In this document: one piece after another, positions 1 to 8,193 of the stretch
Layout: each line of letters starts with the position of its first letter
How positions within the stretch are numbered: the stretch's first letter is position 1
Assembly (NCBI RefSeq): GCF_000308795.1
Contig: NZ_BAGK01000071.1
Location: 1-64,000 of the forward strand
Origin: Nocardia thailandica NBRC 100428
Lineage (GTDB): Bacteria > Actinomycetota > Actinomycetes > Mycobacteriales > Mycobacteriaceae
Reading direction: 5' to 3'
Length of the DNA stretch: 64,000 nt
Translations under genes and position numbers: made by a program
The notes under the pieces: generated by a model
What the model was told of the DNA's origin: nothing
Databases searched by the model: none
Seen by the model: the letters and a program-made list of their open reading frames with translations, nothing else

Positions 1-249
1 GACACCTGCACCGACCAGTGCGGCGAGATCCCGCCCGGCCACACCTGTGTGCCCGGCCCGCGATGCGGCACCGACAACTGCACCGATCAGTGCGGGGCGA
101 CCCCGCCGACCGCCACGACGACGGCCGCGCCGCCTGCGGGCACCACGCCGCCCGCCACCACCGCGGCACCGACGACGGCCCCCGCCACCACCTCCGCGGT
201 CGCGGCGCCGGTGACCACGGCAACGCCGGAGCCGACACCGGTCTCGTGA
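1..249 (+). CDS. C-terminal end of a Cys-rich, Thr/Pro/Ala-rich protein (partial)
   Basis: The reading frame is open from base 1 and stops at 247-249, so only the last 82 residues are present and the start lies outside the window. The first 35 residues contain a repeated unit with the pattern C-T-D-Q-C-G (residues 3-8 and 27-32), with further cysteines between the copies. The rest is a low-complexity tail rich in Thr, Pro and Ala that ends in a Ser. Such tails are common in exported or surface proteins of actinobacteria, but no signal peptide or domain can be seen in the fragment. Function unknown. Confidence 0.6.
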   Translation, partial: DTCTDQCGEIPPGHTCVPGPRCGTDNCTDQCGATPPTATTTAAPPAGTTPPATTAAPTTAPATTSAVAAPVTTATPEPTPVS

Positions 250-282
250 GAACTCCGCCGCGCCGGGCCTCCGGGCCCGGCC

Positions 283-336
283 GCGGCGGCACCGAGGGGT
301 GCCGCCGCCCGTCCGGTCGCGGCCGGACGGGCGGCG
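283..336 (+). terminator. Two overlapping alternative hairpins downstream of the Cys-rich gene
   Basis: Hairpin A pairs 283-293 with 298-308 (11 bp, 4-nt loop). Hairpin B pairs 303-316 with 323-336 (14 bp, 6-nt loop). They share bases 303-308 and cannot form together. Neither is followed by a T-run, which is normal in high-GC actinobacteria. The simplest reading is transcription termination after the gene ending at 249. Confidence 0.5.
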
Positions 337-419
337 ACATGGTCGACGACCCGGCATCACCCGTCGGGGCACTCGGAACACGCACCCCGTGAACGGGCCG
401 GTAGTCCCGCGCCGCGTTC

Positions 420-425
420 TACGCT
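420..425 (+). promoter_or_regulatory. Probable -10 element of a leaderless ald transcript
   Basis: TACGCT lies 6 nt before the ATG at 432. A TANNNT hexamer 6-8 nt before a start codon is the usual signature of leaderless mRNA in actinobacteria. No Shine-Dalgarno sequence precedes this start. Confidence 0.5.
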
Positions 426-431
426 GGCGGC

Positions 432-1544
432 ATGACCGTGATCGGGATTCCGTCGGAGGTCAAGGAACAGGAGTTCCGGGTCGCGCTCACCCCGGCGGGC
501 GCGGCGGAACTGCGCGCGCACGGCCACGCGGTGCTGGTCCAGGCCGGGGCCGGGGCCGGGTCGGGATTCGGTGACGACCGGTATCTGGCCGCGGGCGCGC
601 GGATCGTGCCGGGGCCCGACGAGGTCTGGGCCGCGGCGGAACTCGTCCTGAAGGTGAAGGAGCCCGTCGCGCAGGAGTATCCGCGGCTGCGGGCCGAGCA
701 GGTGCTGTTCACCTATCTGCACCTGGCCGCCTCGCGGGCCTGCACCGACGCCCTGCTCGCCTCGGGGATCACCGCCATCGCGTACGAGACCGTGCGCGGC
801 CCCGACGGCGGCCTGCCGCTGCTGGCGCCGATGAGCGAGGTCGCGGGCAAACTCGGCACCCAGGTCGGGGCCTACCACCTCATGGCGCCCCTGGGCGGGG
901 CCGGGCTGCTGCTCGGCGGGGTGCCCGGCGTCCGCCCGGCCGACGTGGTGGTGCTCGGCGGCGGCGTGGCGGGCACCTGCGCGGCCACCGTGGCCGTGGG
1001 GATGGGCGCGCGGGTCAGCGTGCTCGACACCAACCTGGCGCGGCTGCGCGAACTCGACGCCCGGTTCGCCGGCCGCGTCACCACCCTGGCCTCGCACGCC
1101 GTGGAGATCGAGCACGCCGTGCTCGGCGCCGACCTGGTCATCGGTTCGGTGCTGGTCCCCGGCGCGCGGGCGCCGGAACTGGTGCCGGACGCGCTGGTGG
1201 CGCGCATGCGGCCGGGATCGGTCCTGGTCGACATCGCCATCGACCAGGGCGGCTGCTTCCAGTCCTCCCGTCCGACCACGCACGCGGACCCGACCTTCCG
1301 GGTCGCCGACGCGCTGTTCTACTGCGTGGCCAACATGCCCGGCGCGGTCCCGCACACCTCGACCGTCGCCCTCACCAACGCGACCCTGCCGTACGCGCTG
1401 TCCATCGCCGACCGCGGCTGGCGCGGGGCCTGCGCCGCCGACCCCGGGCTCGCCCGCGGGCTGACGGTCGACCAGGGCAGTCTGCTGTCGGGGGAGGTCG
1501 CCGCCGCCCACGGGCTCACGGTCGCCGGCCGGTCCCCGGCGTGA
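432..1544 (+). CDS. ald: Alanine dehydrogenase
   Basis: This NAD-dependent enzyme interconverts L-alanine with pyruvate and ammonia in the cytoplasm. The product has 370 aa, the usual family length. The N-terminal half carries the conserved substrate-site segments K-V-K-E-P and T-Y-L-H-L-A. A Rossmann segment with G-G-G-V-A-G follows at about residue 175, ending in an acidic residue (LDTN) suited to NAD. The C-terminal part has the typical G-A-V-P-H-T-S-T segment. The start at 432 is supported by a -10-like hexamer 6 nt upstream. The gene stands alone between the left-edge gene and a convergent sigma factor gene 12 nt away. Identification is secure; regulation is not visible. Confidence 0.95.
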   Translation: MTVIGIPSEVKEQEFRVALTPAGAAELRAHGHAVLVQAGAGAGSGFGDDRYLAAGARIVPGPDEVWAAAELVLKVKEPVAQEYPRLRAEQVLFTYLHLAASRACTDALLASGITAIAYETVRGPDGGLPLLAPMSEVAGKLGTQVGAYHLMAPLGGAGLLLGGVPGVRPADVVVLGGGVAGTCAATVAVGMGARVSVLDTNLARLRELDARFAGRVTTLASHAVEIEHAVLGADLVIGSVLVPGARAPELVPDALVARMRPGSVLVDIAIDQGGCFQSSRPTTHADPTFRVADALFYCVANMPGAVPHTSTVALTNATLPYALSIADRGWRGACAADPGLARGLTVDQGSLLSGEVAAAHGLTVAGRSPA

Positions 1545-1556
1545 GCGTCCGGGCGC

Positions 1557-2498
1557 TCAGTCCTGCTCGCCCAGGTACCAGTCCGGGGCGCCCTCGGTCG
1601 GCAGGTCGCGCAGCTTGTCGGGGTTGCGCACGACGTTGATCGCGGTGATGCGGCCGTCGTCGACGACGAAGGAGAACACGCCGAGGGTGGTGCCGTCGAA
1701 CACCACCAGCCCCGGCACGCCGTTGACCAGCACCGCCCGGCCCCAGCCACCGGCGGCCGAGGGCGCGTGGTACCAGCCGAGCAGCATCTTGGCGATGAGC
1801 TCGGCGCCCTGGACGGGCTTGCGGATGGCGGGCACCTTGCCGCCGCCGTCGGCGGTCAGCACGACCTTCTCGTCGAGCACGCCGAGCAGCGCGCTCAGGT
1901 CGCCGGACCGCCAGGCCAGCGCGAACGCCGAGACGACCTTCTCCTGCTCGGCCGCGGTGGCCGGGAAGCGCGGGGTGCCCTGCTCCACGTGCCTGCGGGC
2001 GCGGGAGGCCAGCTGCCGCACCGCGGCCGGGGTCCGGCCGACCACCTCGGCGACCTCGGGGCCGCTCATGCCGAACACGTCCTGGAGCACGAACGCGGTC
2101 CGCTCGGCGGGGGACAGCGATTCCAGGACAACCAGCAGCGCGGTGGTGACCCGCTCGTCCTGGGAGACGCGGTCGGCCGGGTCGTCCCAGGTGGTGACCT
2201 CGGGCTCGGGCAGCCACTCGCCGACGTACTGTTCGCGGCGGGCCCGCGCGGAGCCGAGGTGGTCAAGGGCCAGCCGGCCGGTGACCGTGGTCAGCCAGGC
2301 GCGCAGGTTGTCGATCTCGGCCGCCCTGCCCGCCTCGAACTGGCGCTGCAGCCGCAGCCACGCCTCCTGCACGACGTCCTCGGCGTCGGCCAGGCTGCCC
2401 AGCGTGCTGTAGGCGAGCCTGCGCAGGTAGGGGCGGTGCTCCTCGAAACGGAGCGCCAGCCCGGCCTGGTCGAGGGGGCCGGAGGATGCGTCGTCCAC
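1557..2498 (-). CDS. ECF41-type RNA polymerase sigma factor with SnoaL-like C-terminal domain
   Basis: This extracytoplasmic-function sigma factor has 313 aa. Region 2 comes first, with the segment R-P-Y-L-R-R-L-A-Y-S and D-V-V-Q-E-A-W. Region 4 follows, with S-P-A-E-R-T-A-F and a helix-turn-helix ending in A-S-R-A-R-R-H. The last ~110 residues form a SnoaL/NTF2-like domain containing D-G-G-G-K and N-P-D-K-L, and the linker has W-L-P-E-P. These are hallmarks of ECF41 factors, whose fused C-terminal domain controls activity instead of a separate anti-sigma factor. The GTG at 2498 was chosen because the protein there begins just before region 2; an upstream start at 2591 would overlap cobD. No carboxymuconolactone decarboxylase or oxidoreductase partner gene, usual for this group, is adjacent. 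Confidence 0.88.
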   Translation of the reverse strand: MDDASSGPLDQAGLALRFEEHRPYLRRLAYSTLGSLADAEDVVQEAWLRLQRQFEAGRAAEIDNLRAWLTTVTGRLALDHLGSARARREQYVGEWLPEPEVTTWDDPADRVSQDERVTTALLVVLESLSPAERTAFVLQDVFGMSGPEVAEVVGRTPAAVRQLASRARRHVEQGTPRFPATAAEQEKVVSAFALAWRSGDLSALLGVLDEKVVLTADGGGKVPAIRKPVQGAELIAKMLLGWYHAPSAAGGWGRAVLVNGVPGLVVFDGTTLGVFSFVVDDGRITAINVVRNPDKLRDLPTEGAPDWYLGEQD

Positions 2499-2601
2499 TG
2501 TGTTCCGCCGTTCGGGTCTACTCGCCGTGCTCGTGGTGAGTGTAGGGGTGCTGACACCGGGACGACGACGCGGCGGCGCGGGGTGTGACATCGCGGCCGA
2601 T

Positions 2602-2607
2602 TAGGCT
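2602..2607 (+). promoter_or_regulatory. Probable -10 element of a leaderless cobD transcript
   Basis: TAGGCT lies 7 nt before the GTG at 2615. This decides in favour of that start over the upstream GTG at 2585. The element sits in the 116-nt divergent gap between the sigma factor gene and cobD. Confidence 0.5.
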
Positions 2608-2614
2608 CGCCCGG

Positions 2615-3568
2615 GTGCGGAACGGGACAGTGACAGCGATCGGGCTCGTGCTCGGTTTCGGCCTCGACCGGGTGCTCGCCGATCCGCGCCGGTGGCATCC
2701 GGTGGCCGGATTCGGCACGGCCGCCGCGGCGCTGGAGCGGTCCACCTACGGCGACCGGCGGCTGCCGGGTGTGGCGCACGAGGCGATCGCCGTCGGCGCG
2801 GTGGCGGGGGTCGGCGTCCTCGCCGCGCGCGCGGTCGCGCGCAGGCAGGTGGCGGGCGTGGCGGTCACGGCGCTGGCGACCTGGACCGTGCTCGGCGGAC
2901 GCAGCCTGGCCCGGGTCGGGCACCGCATGGCCGACCGCCTGGAGGACGGCGACCTCGAGGGCGCGCGCGAGCTGCTGCCGTCGCTGTGCGGCCGCGACCC
3001 GTCGGTCCTCGACGCCGACGGGCTGGCCAGGGCCGCGCTGGAATCCATCGCCGAGAACACCGCCGACGCGACCGTCGCGCCGCTGGTCTGGGGCGCGGTG
3101 GCGGGCGTCCCGGGGCTGCTGGCCTACCGGGCGGTCAACACCCTCGACGCCATGATCGGCTATCGCGACGACCGCTACGAGCGGTTCGGGTGGGCCGCCG
3201 CCCGCGTCGACGACGGCGCCAACCTGCTCCCGGCGCGGCTGACGGGCCTGCTGACCGTCGCGCTGGCGCCCGCCGTCGGCGGCACACCGGCGGCGGCCCT
3301 GCGCGCGTGGCGCCGCGACGCCGCCGCGCATCCCAGCCCGAACGCGGGCGTCGTCGAGGCCTCGGCGGCGGGCGCACTCGGCGTCCGCCTCGGCGGACGC
3401 ACGCAGTACCGGCACGGTGTGGAGATGCGCCCGAGCCTCGGCGACGGGCCCGCGCCCACGGTGCCCGACCTGCGCCGCGCGGTGCGGCTGTCGGAACTGG
3501 TCCAGGCCGGGGCGCTGGTGGTCGCGGCCGCCTGCGCGGCGCTGATCGGGCGGCGGACCGGCGGGTAG
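2615..3568 (+). CDS. cobD: Cobalamin biosynthesis protein CobD (adenosylcobinamide-phosphate synthase, CbiB family)
   Basis: This membrane protein attaches the aminopropanol or aminopropanol-phosphate arm to adenosylcobyric acid late in B12 synthesis. The product is 317 aa with several hydrophobic segments. It shows the family signatures E-S-I-A-E-N-T-A-D (central), N-T-L-D-A-M-I-G-Y-R, and near the C-terminus H-P-S-P-N-A-G-V-V-E-A with G-G-R-T-Q-Y. The downstream cobC at 4987 acts in the same branch of the pathway, and the order matches the Rv2236c region of M. tuberculosis. No cobalamin riboswitch is visible in front of it. The start is supported by a leaderless -10 element. Confidence 0.93.
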   Translation: MRNGTVTAIGLVLGFGLDRVLADPRRWHPVAGFGTAAAALERSTYGDRRLPGVAHEAIAVGAVAGVGVLAARAVARRQVAGVAVTALATWTVLGGRSLARVGHRMADRLEDGDLEGARELLPSLCGRDPSVLDADGLARAALESIAENTADATVAPLVWGAVAGVPGLLAYRAVNTLDAMIGYRDDRYERFGWAAARVDDGANLLPARLTGLLTVALAPAVGGTPAAALRAWRRDAAAHPSPNAGVVEASAAGALGVRLGGRTQYRHGVEMRPSLGDGPAPTVPDLRRAVRLSELVQAGALVVAAACAALIGRRTGG

Positions 3569-3575
3569 TCCGGGT

Positions 3576-4448
3576 TCAGCGGCTCCGGCCGTAGCGGTCG
3601 GCCAGCCGGTCCTCGGTGGTGCGCGCGGCGGGCTTCGCCGGTTCGTCCGTGTCGCCCGGCACCGGCGTGGCCGCGGGGGCGGGCGCGTGCGTTTCCTCGC
3701 GTTCGCGGCGGCGCGCGCGGAGCTCGGCGTAGACGAAATAGCCGAGGCCGAGCGGCGCCATCACGCCGAACGCCAGCCACTGCAAGCCGTAGGACAGGTA
3801 GGGGCCCGCGTCGAGCTGGGGGAGCGGCGGCGGCCGGAAGGCGCCGGGCTGGCCCTCGGCCAGCTGGAGGTAGCCCGCCGCGGCGGTGCCGGTGGGGATC
3901 GCGGTCAGCGGCACGTTCAGGACCGTGCTCTCCTGGCCGGTGTCGACCGAGTACACCTGCCGGTAGCCGTCCTGGGTGGCGGGCAGCTTGTCCGGCACCA
4001 CGCCCTCGGAGGCGCGGATGCGGCCCTCCAGGGTCTGCGGGCCCGCGGGCGGCGCGGCGATCACCGGGGGACGGGTCCCGTCGACGGCGGCGACCAGGCC
4101 GCGGTCGACCAGCACGGTGCGCCCGTCGTCGAGCCGGAAGGCGGCCAGCACCGAGTAGCCGGGGGCGCCGTCGAGGTGGCGCAGGCGCACGAGCACCGTG
4201 GACTCGGGGACGTAGGCGCCGGTCGCGGTGACCCGCCGCCACTCGCTGCCCTCGCCGTCGAGGACCGACGACAGCGGGACCGGCTCCGCGCGCACCGAGT
4301 CGGCGATGAGCTGATTGCGGTGCTCGGTGCTGGTGTTCTTGCCCAGCTGCCACGGCGCGAGCACGGTGAAGCACAGGTAGGCGAACGCGGCGACCACGCC
4401 GGCGAGGATCAGCCAGCTCGGGCGGAACAGGAAGGCGATCCGGCGCAT
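3576..4448 (-). CDS. SURF1 family membrane protein (cytochrome oxidase biogenesis)
   Basis: SURF1 proteins assist assembly of the haem-copper cytochrome c oxidase. The 290-aa product has one N-terminal transmembrane helix (about residues 10-32, followed by W-Q-L-G), a long extracytoplasmic domain and a second transmembrane helix near residues 215-240. This is the classical two-helix SURF1 layout. After the second helix comes a charged, low-complexity cytoplasmic tail. The ATG at 4448 overlaps the stop of ptpA by one base (TGATG), so the two genes are probably translationally coupled. The counterpart in M. tuberculosis is Rv2235. The gene ends 8 nt from the convergent cobD. Confidence 0.88.
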   Translation of the reverse strand: MRRIAFLFRPSWLILAGVVAAFAYLCFTVLAPWQLGKNTSTEHRNQLIADSVRAEPVPLSSVLDGEGSEWRRVTATGAYVPESTVLVRLRHLDGAPGYSVLAAFRLDDGRTVLVDRGLVAAVDGTRPPVIAAPPAGPQTLEGRIRASEGVVPDKLPATQDGYRQVYSVDTGQESTVLNVPLTAIPTGTAAAGYLQLAEGQPGAFRPPPLPQLDAGPYLSYGLQWLAFGVMAPLGLGYFVYAELRARRREREETHAPAPAATPVPGDTDEPAKPAARTTEDRLADRYGRSR

Positions 4449-4942
4449 CAGCGGGCGCGCTCGCGCGCGTCGAGTTCGGTGCGCACCCGGTCGAGCAGGC
4501 CGGGAACGGCGGCCTCGATCTGGTCGCGGACGAGCTCGAAGTCGGCGGCGGTGCCGTAGTAGGGGTCGGGCACGTCGCGCCCCTCGGCCGCCGGGTCGAA
4601 CGTGCGCAGCAGCACGCGCCGGTCGGCGGGGACGCCGCGCCGGGCCAGCTCGTCGTCGTGGGTGGTGTCCAGCGCGACGATCAGGTCGGCGTCGGCGTGC
4701 TCGGGACCGAAGGTCGCCGCGACGTGGCCGGTGGGGTAACCGGCGCGGCGCAGGACGGCGTCGGTGCGTTCGTCGGCGGGGTGACCGATGTGCCACGCAC
4801 CGGTCCCCGCGCTGCTGACCCGCACCCGGTCGGACAGCCCGGCGCGCCGCAGGTGCGCGTCGAAGATCCGCTCGGCCATCGGGGACCGGCAGATGTTGCC
4901 CGTGCAGATGAAGGTGACATGGAGATCGGCCACGTCAGCCAT
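4448..4942 (-). CDS. ptpA: Low-molecular-weight protein tyrosine phosphatase (PtpA-like)
   Basis: This 164-aa phosphotyrosine phosphatase carries the P-loop C-T-G-N-I-C-R-S at residues 13-20, giving nucleophile C13 and phosphate-binding R19. The C-terminal D-P-Y-Y-G segment holds the general-acid aspartate and the tandem tyrosines that the kinase PtkA phosphorylates in M. tuberculosis PtpA. The gene is first in a two-gene unit with SURF1 and diverges from cobC. The order matches Rv2234-Rv2235, but no ptkA-like gene is found next to it. The M. tuberculosis protein is secreted into macrophages without a signal peptide; none is visible here either. Host-directed activity is not shown by the sequence. 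Confidence 0.92.
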   Translation of the reverse strand: MADVADLHVTFICTGNICRSPMAERIFDAHLRRAGLSDRVRVSSAGTGAWHIGHPADERTDAVLRRAGYPTGHVAATFGPEHADADLIVALDTTHDDELARRGVPADRRVLLRTFDPAAEGRDVPDPYYGTAADFELVRDQIEAAVPGLLDRVRTELDARERAR

Positions 4943-4972
4943 TCTGGCCCGAGGCGGGCGAACGTCGCCACG

Positions 4973-4978
4973 TAGGGT
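4973..4978 (+). promoter_or_regulatory. Probable -10 element of a leaderless cobC transcript
   Basis: TAGGGT lies 8 nt before the GTG at 4987, in the 44-nt divergent gap between ptpA and cobC. Spacing is at the upper end for a leaderless start. Confidence 0.35.
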
Positions 4979-4986
4979 GTGCAGAC

Positions 4987-6087
4987 GTGCCGGACGACAC
5001 TGTGGATCACGCGCTGCTGCGCCACCACGGCGATGTGGACGCGGCCCCCGGCCTGCTCGACTTCGCCGTCAACGTGCAGGGCGCGGCGCCGCCGCGCTGG
5101 CTGCGCGACCGCCTGGCCGCCCGGCTCGCCGACCTGGCCCGCTACCCGTCCGCCGCCGACGACCTCGCCGCCCGCGCCGCCGTCGCCGCCCGCCACGGCC
5201 GGACCCCGGCCGAGGTCCTGCTGCTGTCCGGCGCCGCCGAGGGCTTCACGCTGCTGCCCCGCCTGCGTCCCCGGCTCGCGGCGGTCGTGCACCCGTCGTT
5301 CACCGAGCCGGAACTCGCGCTGCGCGAGGCGGGTGTCGCGGTGACCCGGGTCGTGCTGACCGAGCCGTACGTCCTCGATCCCGCCGCGGTCCCCGAGGCG
5401 GCCGACCTCGTCGTGCTCGGCAATCCCACCAATCCGACCTCGGTGCTGCATCCCGCCGCGACCCTGCGCGCGCTGCGGCGTCCCGGCCGCGTGGTCGTCG
5501 TCGACGAGGCGTTCATGGACGCCGTCCCCGGCGAACCGCATTCCCTGGCGGGCGCCGCGTTGCCCGATGTCCTCGTGGTCCGCAGCCTCACCAAGACCTG
5601 GGCTCTGGCGGGCCTGCGCTGCGGGTACTTCCTCGGCGACCCGGCCGTCCTGGCCCGCCTCGCCGAGGGGCGCCCGCACTGGCCGCTGGGCACCCTCCAG
5701 CTCGAGGCGATCACGGCGACCGCGGACCCGCGGGCCGTCGCCGACGCGGCCGACCTGGCCCGCCGCCTCGCCGAGGACCGCGCCGCGCTGGTCGCCGACC
5801 TGCGCGCGCTCGGCGTCGCCGTGCACACGCCGGCCGACGGCCCGTTCCTGCTGCTGCGCGTCGAGGACGGCGAACTGGTCCGCAAGCATCTCGCCGGCCT
5901 GGGCATCGCGGTCCGCCGCGCCGACACGTTCCCCGGCCTGACCCCCGACCACCTGCGCGTCGCCGTCCGCGGACCGCGGGAACGCGCGGCGCTGGTCGCC
6001 GCCCTCGGCAGCACGCCGGGGTGGCCCGCGGCCCGCACCGGGGCCGCCGCCTCCGTCCAGCCGACCCGACCACCGGAGACCCGATGA
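4987..6087 (+). CDS. cobC: CobC-type PLP-dependent aminotransferase-like protein (threonine-phosphate decarboxylase family)
   Basis: This is a 366-aa fold-type I pyridoxal-phosphate enzyme. The lysine that binds the cofactor is K203 within [10 protein letters not shown]. The upstream segments G-N-P-T-N-P-T-S and V-V-D-E-A-F-M-D hold the Asn and Asp that contact the cofactor. The family makes the aminopropanol arm of cobalamin from threonine phosphate, or acts as a related histidinol-phosphate-type aminotransferase. The cobD gene nearby favours the cobalamin role. The stop overlaps the next start as ATGA, so the Nif3 gene is probably co-translated. The M. tuberculosis counterpart is Rv2231c. 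The last ~20 residues are a divergent Pro/Thr-rich tail. Confidence 0.88.
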   Translation: MPDDTVDHALLRHHGDVDAAPGLLDFAVNVQGAAPPRWLRDRLAARLADLARYPSAADDLAARAAVAARHGRTPAEVLLLSGAAEGFTLLPRLRPRLAAVVHPSFTEPELALREAGVAVTRVVLTEPYVLDPAAVPEAADLVVLGNPTNPTSVLHPAATLRALRRPGRVVVVDEAFMDAVPGEPHSLAGAALPDVLVVRSLTKTWALAGLRCGYFLGDPAVLARLAEGRPHWPLGTLQLEAITATADPRAVADAADLARRLAEDRAALVADLRALGVAVHTPADGPFLLLRVEDGELVRKHLAGLGIAVRRADTFPGLTPDHLRVAVRGPRERAALVAALGSTPGWPAARTGAAASVQPTRPPETR

Positions 6088-7217
6088 CCACCCTGGCCGA
6101 CCTGATCGCCGTCCTCGACGCCGCCTACCCGCCCCACCTGGCCGAGTCCTGGGATTCGGTCGGCCTGGTGTGCGGCGACCCCGGCGACGAGGTCGAGCGG
6201 GTGCTGTTTGCGGTGGACGCCACCGCCGAGGTGGTCGACGAGGCGATCGCCTGGCGGGCGCAGGCGCTGGTCGTGCACCATCCGCTGCTGCTGCGCGGCG
6301 TGGACACGGTCGCCGCCGACACCCCCAAGGGCGCGCTGCTGCACCGCCTGATCCGGTCCGGCTGCGCCCTGTTCTCCGCGCACACCAACGCCGATTCCGC
6401 CGACCCCGGCGTCTCCGACGCGCTCGCCGCGGCCGTCGGCCTGACCGTCACCGGCCCGCTCGACCCCAGAACCGCCGCCCCACTGGACAAGTGGGTCGTC
6501 TACGTCCCGCGGACCCACACCGAGGCGCTCCTGTCCGCGCTGTTCGCCGCCGGGGCGGGCGCCGTCGGCGACTACCGGGAATGCGCCTGGCACACCGGCG
6601 GCACCGGGCAGTTCCGGCCCCTGCCCGGCGCGAACCCGGCCCTCGGCGTCGTCGGCGCGGTGGAACGGGTCGCCGAGGACGTCGTCGAGGTCGTGGCCGA
6701 CCCGGAAGCGCGGGCCCGCGTGCTGGCCGCGCTGCGCGCCGCGCACCCCTACGAGGAGCCCGCCTTCCACCTGACCGAACGCGCGCCGCTGCCGTCGTCG
6801 CTGGGCATCGGCCGCGTCGGCACCCTCGACCGTCCCCAGAGCCTGCGGGAGTTCACCGCCCGCGTCGGCGCCGCCCTGCCGCGCACCGTCTGGGGGGTGC
6901 GGGCCGCGGGCGACCCCGACCGCGTGGTCGAGCGCGTGGCCGTGTGCGGCGGCGCGGGCGACTCGTACCTGAACACCGTGCTGCGCCGCGGCGTCGACGC
7001 CTATCTCACCGCCGACCTGCGGCATCACCCCGTGGACGAGCACCTGCGCAGGCACGGTCCCGCCCTGATCGACGCCGCCCACTGGGCCACCGAATTCCCC
7101 TGGTGCGCCCAGGCCGAAGGCTTCGTGCGCGCCGCGCTGCCCACCGTGGAGACCAGGGTCAGCACCCTGCGCACCGACCCTTGGACGGTCGCCGCCGGGG
7201 CCGCGGAAGCCCCCTGA
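6084..7217 (+). CDS. Nif3-like dinuclear metal centre protein
   Basis: A 377-aa member of the Nif3/YbgI family, proteins that form toroidal hexamers with a two-metal centre; some bacterial relatives are reported as GTP cyclohydrolase-like, but the function is generally uncertain. The N-terminal half has W-D-S-V-G-L and the metal-binding V-V-H-H-P-L. The C-terminal half has C-G-G-A-G-D-S and a T-A-D-L-R-H-H segment. The long insertion between the halves is the Actinobacteria/Firmicutes type. The ATG at 6084 overlaps the cobC stop by 4 nt and fixes the start. The counterpart is Rv2230c. A 238-nt gap with a large inverted repeat separates it from the next gene. Confidence 0.9.
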   Translation: MTTLADLIAVLDAAYPPHLAESWDSVGLVCGDPGDEVERVLFAVDATAEVVDEAIAWRAQALVVHHPLLLRGVDTVAADTPKGALLHRLIRSGCALFSAHTNADSADPGVSDALAAAVGLTVTGPLDPRTAAPLDKWVVYVPRTHTEALLSALFAAGAGAVGDYRECAWHTGGTGQFRPLPGANPALGVVGAVERVAEDVVEVVADPEARARVLAALRAAHPYEEPAFHLTERAPLPSSLGIGRVGTLDRPQSLREFTARVGAALPRTVWGVRAAGDPDRVVERVAVCGGAGDSYLNTVLRRGVDAYLTADLRHHPVDEHLRRHGPALIDAAHWATEFPWCAQAEGFVRAALPTVETRVSTLRTDPWTVAAGAAEAP

Positions 7218-7321
7218 GCGGCCGACCACCGGCGCCCGTCGGCACCCCGCCGAAGGGGTACCATTCGATGTCACCCACCACGTCGGGGCCGACCTCGAGG
7301 AGGCCCGCGAGCGCAGCGAGC

Positions 7322-7413
7322 GTCGCGGCCGTCCCGCGGTGCGGCGGGCCGAGACCATGCGGCGCAGCCGCGAGTCCCGGTCCGCCGCACCGCGGGACCC
7401 AAGGGGCCGCGAC
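7322..7413. repeat. Large imperfect inverted repeat (REP-like element)
   Basis: In the gap between the Nif3 and Zn-ribbon genes, 7331-7347 is an exact 17-nt reverse complement of 7382-7398, and the flanking 7322-7330 is an exact 9-nt reverse complement of 7405-7413. This gives a 26-bp interrupted stem with a 34-nt loop. The flanks carry GAGCGCAGCGAGCG-type and CGAGCGCGCC-type sequence that resembles dispersed intergenic repeats of Nocardia and Rhodococcus. No second copy was noticed in the window. It could be a repeat element, a transcription attenuator or an RNA processing site. Confidence 0.6.
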
Positions 7414-7455
7414 TCGAGCGCGCCAGCGCTCCAACAACACAGGAGTTCGTACGCG

Positions 7456-8193
7456 TTGAATGTCGAACCGTCGGTCCAGTCCAAGCTGCTCCAGCTCGCC
7501 GCCGTCGATGCCGAACTGACGCGGATCGCGCACCGGCGCACCGCGCTGCCCGAGCAGAAGGAGGTCGACCGCCTGGCGACCGAGCGCAACAAGTACAAGG
7601 ACGCGGCCGTCGCCGTGGAGATCGGCATCGACGATCTCGATCGCGACATCCGCAAGCTCGAGGGTGAGGTCGACGCGGTCCGCAAGCGCGAGGACCGCGA
7701 CCGGTCGCTGCTGACCTCGGGGTCGGTCGGCGCCAAGCAGCTCTCCGAGCTCGAGCACGAGCTGGGCAGCCTGCAGCGCCGCCGTTCGGTGCTCGAGGAC
7801 GAGCTGCTGGCGGTGATGGAGCAGCGCGAGGCCAAGGTCGCCGATCACGATCACGCGGGTGCCCGCCTGTCCAAGGCCGAGGAGGAGCTCACCGACGCCG
7901 AGCGGCTCCGCGACGAGGCGATCGCCGATCTCGCGGTGGCCCAGCAGCGGTGCGAGACCGACCGGGCCGGGCTGGTCGGGTTGTTCCCGGACGAGCTGCT
8001 GGCGATCTACGACAAGCAGCGGGCGACGAGCGGGGTCGGCGCGGCGCTGCTGCAGGCCCGCCGGTGCGGCGGGTGCCGGATCGAGCTGGACCGCGGCGAG
8101 ATCCAGCGCATCGCCAAGACCGCGGGTGACGTGGTCGTGCGCTGCCCCGAGTGCGGCGCGATCCTGGTGCGCACCAAGGAATCCGGACTGTGA
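7456..8193 (+). CDS. Coiled-coil protein with C-terminal C4-type zinc ribbon
   Basis: The 245-aa product is mostly one long helical coiled coil (about residues 20-175, rich in Glu, Lys, Arg and Leu). It ends in a zinc ribbon with two Cys pairs, C-G-G-C and C-P-E-C, about 25 residues apart. This layout is that of the actinobacterial Rv2229c and chlamydial CT398 family, whose exact role is unsettled (proposed nucleic-acid or sigma-factor binding). The TTG at 7456 was chosen because AGGAG lies at 7441-7445 and the conserved N-terminus starts there; the frame stays open further upstream, through the inverted repeat. The stop overlaps the next start (GTGA), indicating coupling to the RNase H gene. 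Confidence 0.85.
   Translation: MNVEPSVQSKLLQLAAVDAELTRIAHRRTALPEQKEVDRLATERNKYKDAAVAVEIGIDDLDRDIRKLEGEVDAVRKREDRDRSLLTSGSVGAKQLSELEHELGSLQRRRSVLEDELLAVMEQREAKVADHDHAGARLSKAEEELTDAERLRDEAIADLAVAQQRCETDRAGLVGLFPDELLAIYDKQRATSGVGAALLQARRCGGCRIELDRGEIQRIAKTAGDVVVRCPECGAILVRTKESGL

Noticed and set aside
2499-2614. A cobalamin riboswitch before cobD
   Set aside because: The gap is only 116 nt, no B12-box-like motif was seen, and a leaderless promoter leaves no room for a 5' leader.
4788-7217. An 809-codon plus-strand frame containing the Nif3 protein
   Set aside because: The first ~430 codons are Arg/Pro-rich out-of-frame sequence over cobC. The real start is the ATG at 6084 that overlaps the cobC stop.
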